Source: Sphingobium sp. DEHP117
Lineage (GTDB): Bacteria; Pseudomonadota; Alphaproteobacteria; Sphingomonadales; Sphingomonadaceae
NCBI RefSeq assembly: GCF_030867385.1
Contig: NZ_JAPFBJ010000001.1
Span: 186,001 to 250,000 of the forward strand
Length of the DNA stretch: 64,000 nt
Reading direction: 5' to 3'
Below, in pieces: positions 59,187 to 64,000 of this stretch. Every line of letters starts with the position of its first letter. Within the stretch, counting starts at the first letter, position 1. The notes under the pieces are model-generated. The model had not been told where the DNA came from. It saw nothing but the letters and a program-made list of their open reading frames with translations, and did not search any database. Position numbers and translations under genes: made by a program.

Positions 59187-61037
59187 ATGGCAGGGGTCAG
59201 GCACAAGGGCTGGCGCTGGATGGCGGGCGCGGCGATAGGCGGGCTGGCGCTCAGCATCGCGGTGCCTCTTGTAGCCGGGCGGGCGCCGACTTCGCTGCTT
59301 CCCCCCGGTTTCGGCGATGAGCCAGCGGCCGAAAAGGCCGGGCAGCCGCCTGTCAGGTCCCCGAATCCGGCATCGCCCGCTCCGGGCCAGCCGCCGAGGC
59401 AGACCGGCCTTCAGCTTGACCTGTCCGATGTAGGCGGCCCGCCGCCCGTCCCGTTGCCGCCCGAGGCGGGCAATGCCGCGATGGAGAATCAGCTCACTCC
59501 TGAAGAGCTGGCAGCGGAACAGCAGAAATACGACTTGCCCGAGGGCGCGCACAGATCGCTGGATCGTGTTGGCCCGCAGACAGCAGAAGCGGGTGGCTTG
59601 CCGGAAAACGCCTTCGGCATTGCGTCCGGTCCCTTCCTGGCCACCCTGCTGCGCGAAACCAAAGCGCCGCTCGCGTCGCGCTGGCAATCCATCCTGCTGC
59701 GTCGCGCGCTGTTGTCCGCCAGCCAGACGCCCCAGGGAATCAACGGCGCGGACTGGGCGGCAGAGCGCGCCTGGATGCTGGTGCGCATGGGAGAGGCGGA
59801 TGCTGCGCGCAGCCTGGTGCAGAGCGTGGACAGCGATCAGTACACCCCCCGCCTGCATGCGGTGGCGATGCAGGCCTATCTTGCGAGCGCTGACCCGGTG
59901 GGCCTGTGCGCGATCCAGCAGGGCGGGGCGGGCAGCAGCAAGTCTCCCGGTTGGCTGATGGCCGAGGCGATGTGCGCCTCTTTCGCTGCCGAGCAGGGGC
60001 GGGCAAGCGCGATCCTGAACCAGACACAGCGGCGCGGCGATGTGAGCGGCATCGACTATCGCCTGACTGAAAAGATCGTCGGCGCGGGGGCCAATGCACG
60101 GCGCTCGGTGAAGATCGAGTGGGATGGCGTGGAGCGGCTGACCGCGTGGCGCTATGGCCTTGCCACCGCCGCCAATGTCGATATTCCCGCGCCACTGATC
60201 GCGCAGGGAGGTGCCCATGTGCTGGCGTGGCAGGCCCGCGCGCCGATGCTCAGCCCGCTCGCCCGTTTACCCGGCGTTGAGGCTGCGGCCCGCCTCGGTG
60301 TGTTTTCCGGCAGTGCGCTTGTCGATTTCTACAGCGGGCTGGAGGGCACGGAGGGGCTTCCCGATGATCTTGCGGATCGGTTGACTGCGCTGCGCCGTGC
60401 GTATGCCGGGGCCGATGCGGCAGACCGGCTTGAAGGCATGCGCAGCCTGTGGTCCCCCGCCGGAGGGTGGGATCTGGTCCGGCTGTTGTCGGTGTCGCGT
60501 GCTGCGGCGGCATTGCCCCTGACGGACGTGAACGGTGCGGACCTCAGTCGGCTGATCGCTGCCATGCTGAGCGCGGGATACGACCTCAGCGCGATGCGAT
60601 GGGCCGGGGCCCGAGAGGCGCTCGGCGAGGCGGATGGCACCGACGCATGGGCCATGCTGGCGGTTGGCGCGCCACGCATAGTGGTCGGCATCGATACCGG
60701 GCGGCTGCGCGATTATGCAGACGCCTCGCCGCGCGGCAGGATGGCGCTGGCGGCGCTGGCGGGGCTTGGGCGCATCAGTGGCGAGGCGTTGCAGGACGCT
60801 GCGGCAGATGGGCGGCTTGACCGACGCATACGCAGCCGCTGGGCGCGTGAGATCGCGGCGGCGGCCGGGCGGGGGGAGCGTGGAACTGTGGCGATCCTGG
60901 CTGCCGTGGGCATGCAGACCTCCCGATGGAGCGCGATGCCGCCGGAGCACCTCTATCACATCGTTTCGGCGCTGCACCGCGTGGGGCTGGACCCCGAGGC
61001 GCGGATGATCGCGGCCGAGGCGATCATGCGGAGCTGA
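59187..61037 (+). CDS. Hypothetical membrane-anchored protein in the aro/xerD/accA cluster
   Basis: A 616-residue protein with one N-terminal membrane segment (WMAGAAIGGLALSIAVPLVAG, ~10-31), a Pro-rich stretch (~45-95), then mainly short alpha-helices rich in Ala/Leu/Arg that look like TPR/Sel1-type or HEAT-like solenoid repeats (ADAARSLVQSVDSDQYTPRLHAVAMQAYL). No catalytic motif seen. It lies between aroK and xerD, starts at ATG 59187 after the small membrane gene, and ends 7 bp before xerD, so one transcript is likely. Confidence 0.75.
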   Translation: MAGVRHKGWRWMAGAAIGGLALSIAVPLVAGRAPTSLLPPGFGDEPAAEKAGQPPVRSPNPASPAPGQPPRQTGLQLDLSDVGGPPPVPLPPEAGNAAMENQLTPEELAAEQQKYDLPEGAHRSLDRVGPQTAEAGGLPENAFGIASGPFLATLLRETKAPLASRWQSILLRRALLSASQTPQGINGADWAAERAWMLVRMGEADAARSLVQSVDSDQYTPRLHAVAMQAYLASADPVGLCAIQQGGAGSSKSPGWLMAEAMCASFAAEQGRASAILNQTQRRGDVSGIDYRLTEKIVGAGANARRSVKIEWDGVERLTAWRYGLATAANVDIPAPLIAQGGAHVLAWQARAPMLSPLARLPGVEAAARLGVFSGSALVDFYSGLEGTEGLPDDLADRLTALRRAYAGADAADRLEGMRSLWSPAGGWDLVRLLSVSRAAAALPLTDVNGADLSRLIAAMLSAGYDLSAMRWAGAREALGEADGTDAWAMLAVGAPRIVVGIDTGRLRDYADASPRGRMALAALAGLGRISGEALQDAAADGRLDRRIRSRWAREIAAAAGRGERGTVAILAAVGMQTSRWSAMPPEHLYHIVSALHRVGLDPEARMIAAEAIMRS

Positions 61038-61044
61038 CAGGCGA

Positions 61045-61959
61045 ATGGCGGCGCCGACGGCCTTGCAGGCCGACAGGCCGCTGATCGACCGCTATCTCGA
61101 AATGCTGAGCGTGGAGCGCGGGGCAGCACGCAATACCATCCTAGCCTATCGCAACGACCTGGAAGCGGCGAGCGCGCATGTTCGCGGGCTTGGCGGCGCG
61201 GATGCAGAGGGGCTTCGCGCTCTGGTTGGCGAATGGGCTGCGCTCGCTCCCTCCACCGTTTCGCGCAAGCTATCGGCCCTGCGCGGCTTTTACGCGTTTC
61301 TCGAGGCCGAGGGCGTGCGGGACCACAATCCGGCGCACAGCGTTGCCCGGCCCGGCCTGCGCCGCCCGCTGCCCCGTATCCTCAGTCATGAGGAGGTCGC
61401 GCGTCTGTTCGAGGTGGCGGAGGAGCGGGCAGGCGGAGAGCGTCCTGCCCATCACGATGTGCGAATGCTGGCACTGCTCGAGCTGCTCTATGGCTCCGGC
61501 TTGCGCGCCACGGAGCTGATGTCGCTGCCGCGCACCGCAATTCATCCTGACAGGCCGTTCCTTATCCTGAAGGGCAAGGGCGGACGCGAACGGCTGGTGC
61601 CGGTGTCTGATCGCGCCCGTGCGGCGGCGGCGCGGTGGGCCGCTTTTGTGCCAGGCGGACAGCCATGGCTGTTCCCTTCGGGCAAATCCCATATCTCGCG
61701 CATCCGCCTGTTTCAGATGGTGCGCGAATTGGGCGCAGCGGCGGGCATTGAGCCGAGCCGCATCAGCCCGCATGTTCTGCGCCACGCCTTCGCCACGCAC
61801 CTGCTGTCTGGCGGGGCGGATCTGCGCGCGCTCCAGACCATGCTGGGCCATGCGGATATCGGCACCACGCAGATCTATACCCATGTCGACAGCGCGCATC
61901 TCGTCGAACTCGTCAATCGCCGCCATCCGCTCGTTGACCTGAAGCGCGGAGCGGCCTAA
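61045..61959 (+). CDS. xerD: Tyrosine recombinase XerD
   Basis: A 304-residue recombinase of standard length: SAM-like N-domain ([28 protein letters not shown]), [17 protein letters not shown], catalytic Arg in [14 protein letters not shown] (~152), Lys in [25 protein letters not shown] (~245), [14 protein letters not shown] with His ~271 and Tyr ~280. Acts with XerC at dif to resolve chromosome dimers. Followed by accA. Confidence 0.94.
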   Translation: MAAPTALQADRPLIDRYLEMLSVERGAARNTILAYRNDLEAASAHVRGLGGADAEGLRALVGEWAALAPSTVSRKLSALRGFYAFLEAEGVRDHNPAHSVARPGLRRPLPRILSHEEVARLFEVAEERAGGERPAHHDVRMLALLELLYGSGLRATELMSLPRTAIHPDRPFLILKGKGGRERLVPVSDRARAAAARWAAFVPGGQPWLFPSGKSHISRIRLFQMVRELGAAAGIEPSRISPHVLRHAFATHLLSGGADLRALQTMLGHADIGTTQIYTHVDSAHLVELVNRRHPLVDLKRGAA

Positions 61960-61970
61960 CGCCATCATCC

Positions 61971-62915
61971 ATGGTTACGTTTCTGGACTTTGAAAAGCCG
62001 ATCGCCGCGCTCGATGCCCGTATCGCCGAACTGAGGGATACTGCCCAATCCGGCGAGCTCAATATAGATAGCGAGATCGGCAAGTTGCAGCAGCGCGCCG
62101 ACAAGATGCTGGCGGATACCTATGCGAAGTTGACGCCCTGGCAGAAGACGCAGGTCGCCCGCCATCCCGACCGCCCGCATTTCAAGCATTATGTGGCGGG
62201 GCTGTTCGACGAATTCATCCCGCTTGCCGGGGATCGCGCCTTTGGCGACGATCAGGCGATACTGGGCGGATTTGCGCGACTGGGCAAAAGGCGCGTCATG
62301 GTGATCGGCCATGAGAAGGGCGACGACACCGCGAGCCGTCTGCGCCACAATTTCGGCATGGGTAAGCCCGAGGGCTATCGCAAGGCGATCCGGCTAATGC
62401 AGCTCGCCGACCGTTTCGGCCTGCCGGTGGTGACGCTGGTGGATACGTCCGGCGCGTTTCCGGGCGTGCAGGCGGAGGAGCGGGGGCAGGCGGAGGCCAT
62501 CGCCCGCTCGACCGAACAGTGCCTCGCGCTTGGCGTGCCGATGGTCGCGGCAATCGTGGGTGAAGGCGGATCGGGTGGCGCTATCGCGCTTGCCGCCGCC
62601 AACCGCGTGCTGATGCTGGAGCACGCCGTCTATAGCGTCATCTCGCCGGAGGGCTGCGCTTCCATTCTGTGGCGTACGGCGGAAAAGGCGAGCGACGCGG
62701 CCACCGCGATGCAGGTGACGGCGCAGGATCTCAAGGCCTTGAACGTGATCGATCGCATCGTGCCGGAGCCGGTCGGCGGCGCGCACCGCGACCCTGCGCA
62801 GGCCGTAGCCGCGCTCGGCCGGGCCATTACGGAGGAGCTGGACAGCCTTGTCCGGCTCGATACTGCAACATTGCGTAAGGACCGGGCAGACAAGTTTCTT
62901 GCCATGGGGCAATAA
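61971..62915 (+). CDS. accA: Acetyl-CoA carboxylase carboxyltransferase, alpha subunit
   Basis: A 314-residue crotonase-fold enzyme: [83 protein letters not shown] and [39 protein letters not shown] blocks, the family's hallmark regions (oxyanion glycines, SPEGCASI). Transfers CO2 from biotin carrier to acetyl-CoA with the beta subunit AccD, in the first step of fatty-acid synthesis. Confidence 0.97.
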   Translation: MVTFLDFEKPIAALDARIAELRDTAQSGELNIDSEIGKLQQRADKMLADTYAKLTPWQKTQVARHPDRPHFKHYVAGLFDEFIPLAGDRAFGDDQAILGGFARLGKRRVMVIGHEKGDDTASRLRHNFGMGKPEGYRKAIRLMQLADRFGLPVVTLVDTSGAFPGVQAEERGQAEAIARSTEQCLALGVPMVAAIVGEGGSGGAIALAAANRVLMLEHAVYSVISPEGCASILWRTAEKASDAATAMQVTAQDLKALNVIDRIVPEPVGGAHRDPAQAVAALGRAITEELDSLVRLDTATLRKDRADKFLAMGQ

Positions 62916-62986
62916 GCACCCAATATTGCGTGCGGGAACGATCGGCGGCTTGGCCGGTTAAACCCTGAAAAGTGGGAGAGCTCCAT

Positions 62987-64000
62987 ATGCAGATGAAGCG
63001 CTTGTTCCTGAGCTGTGGCCTGCTTGCGCTGGTGATGGCCTGCGGCGAAGAGAGTGGCAGCAAGACCAAACCTATCCCGCTGGCGACATCGATCAGCGCG
63101 AAGGACAAGCAGGAAGGCGCGAAGGCTCATCCTGAATTGCTGCAGGAATTCGGCGGCGCTTATCAAGGGCCGCAGACCGCCTATGTGGTGAATGTAGGCC
63201 GCAAGATCGCGTCGCAATCCAGCCTGTCGAGCGTTCAGAGCGACTTTACCGTGACCCTGCTCAACAGTTCGGTCAACAACGCATTCGCGATCCCCGGCGG
63301 CTATGTCTATATCACGCGCCAGCTCATGGCGCTGTGCAACGACGAGGCCGAAATGGCGGGCGTATTGGGGCACGAGGTCGGCCATGTCGCGGCCATGCAC
63401 AGTCAGCGCAGGCAAAAGGCCGCTACGCGCAACGCGATAGGCGGCACCTTGCTTCAGATTCTTACGCAGGCGACGCTGGGAAGCTCGGGGCTGGGCGGAT
63501 TGCTTCAGCAGGGCATCGGGCAGGGGGCGCAGCTCCTCACGCTCAAATTTTCCCGCAGTCAGGAATATGAGGCGGACGACCTCGGCATCCGCTATCTCGC
63601 CAAGGGCGGATATGATCCGAAGGCATTGTCCTCGATGCTCGCCTCGCTTGCGGCGCAAAGTGCTCTCGACGCGCGGATCTCCGGGCAGACAAAGGATATG
63701 CCCGAATGGGCAAGTACGCACCCGGACCCGGCCTCGCGCGTTCAGCGGGCGCTTCAGCGGGCACGGGACACCGGCTCTACCAATACGCTGCGCAACCGTG
63801 ACGCGTTTCTCGCGGCGTTGAACGGCGTGATCTATGGCGACGATCCCAAGCAGGGCGTGGTGAACGGCAGCCAGTTCATTCACCCGGACCTCAGGATTGC
63901 GTTCACAGCGCCCACTGGCTTCGCGCTGAATAACGGCACACAGGCGGTGACGATCTCAGGATCGAGCGGGCAGGCGCAATTCAGCGGCGGGCCTTATTCA
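62987..64000 (+). CDS. M48-family metalloprotease lipoprotein, 3' end outside window
   Basis: At least 338 residues without a stop before the window ends. N-terminal lipoprotein signal MQMKRLFLSCGLLALVMAC with lipobox VMAC (Cys ~19). The protease domain has NNAFAIPGGYVYITRQLMAL (~95-115), zinc motif GHEVGHVAAMHS (HExxH, ~128), third ligand Glu in SRSQEYEADDLGIRYLAKGGYDP (~190-212) and STHPDPASRVQRA (~245). A BepA/YggG-like periplasmic protease acting in outer-membrane quality control. C-terminal portion not visible. Confidence 0.9.
   Translation, partial: MQMKRLFLSCGLLALVMACGEESGSKTKPIPLATSISAKDKQEGAKAHPELLQEFGGAYQGPQTAYVVNVGRKIASQSSLSSVQSDFTVTLLNSSVNNAFAIPGGYVYITRQLMALCNDEAEMAGVLGHEVGHVAAMHSQRRQKAATRNAIGGTLLQILTQATLGSSGLGGLLQQGIGQGAQLLTLKFSRSQEYEADDLGIRYLAKGGYDPKALSSMLASLAAQSALDARISGQTKDMPEWASTHPDPASRVQRALQRARDTGSTNTLRNRDAFLAALNGVIYGDDPKQGVVNGSQFIHPDLRIAFTAPTGFALNNGTQAVTISGSSGQAQFSGGPYS

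Noticed and set aside
1-64000. CRISPR arrays, rRNA genes, prophage structural genes
   Set aside because: No regularly spaced repeats, rRNA sequence or capsid/tail-like genes were seen on either strand.

Overview
The window looks like a chromosomal segment of a GC-rich alphaproteobacterium, most probably a sphingomonad. The support is a Shemin-type 5-aminolevulinate synthase, the four-gene ligase-associated DNA-repair cluster, TonB-receptor and catabolic cargo, a shikimate pair next to xerD and accA, and IS1380 and IS91 elements of the kind common in sphingomonads. The family assignment is inference from gene content.

Layout. (1) 1-8085, minus strand: a surface or secretion cluster. It runs RTX-like exported protein, terminator, a 1262-residue double glycosyltransferase, methyltransferase, family-4 glycosyltransferase, then a type I secretion ABC transporter that leaves the window. 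(2) 8391-14459: DNA repair cluster with ATP-dependent ligase and MBL-fold exonuclease on the minus strand and Lhr-like helicase and PdeM phosphoesterase on the plus strand. A compact 266-bp nested-palindrome element lies exactly between exonuclease and ligase. (3) 14456-23707: housekeeping genes: SNase-like nuclease, hemA, murI, cyclopropane synthase, EF-hand protein, TetR, GDT1 transporter, argG, isoprenylcysteine-methyltransferase-like protein, pterin dehydratase.

(4) 23813-50100: a 26-kb genomic island inserted in the 3' end of tRNA-Cys. A P4-type integrase sits beside the intact tRNA, and a 16-bp copy of the tRNA end marks the distal border. The mobilization module is an AlpA-like regulator, a ribbon-helix-helix protein and a VirD2-like relaxase; no type IV secretion genes are present, so it resembles an integrative and mobilizable element. 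Cargo: a divergent HNH nuclease and SF2 helicase pair (candidate defence system), a catabolic block (TonB receptor, carboxylesterase, acyl-CoA ligase, SDR, TetR), an IS1380 element, an AT-richer four-gene phosphorelay (receiver, receiver-kinase, Hpt-PAS-kinase, receiver), a solo tyrosine recombinase, and an IS91 transposase with partner recombinase.

(5) 50211-64000: core genome again: ada, ABC-F ATPase, SIMPL protein, PepSY plus OmpR/PhoQ-like two-component system, NifU-like protein, DUF423 protein, aroK-aroB, two unknown proteins, xerD, accA and an M48 lipoprotein protease cut by the window end.

The most novel-looking items are the helicase/HNH pair, the nested-palindrome element at 9986-10251, the heme-histidine-less FixL-like PAS kinase relay, and the traces of repeated integration at tRNA-Cys.
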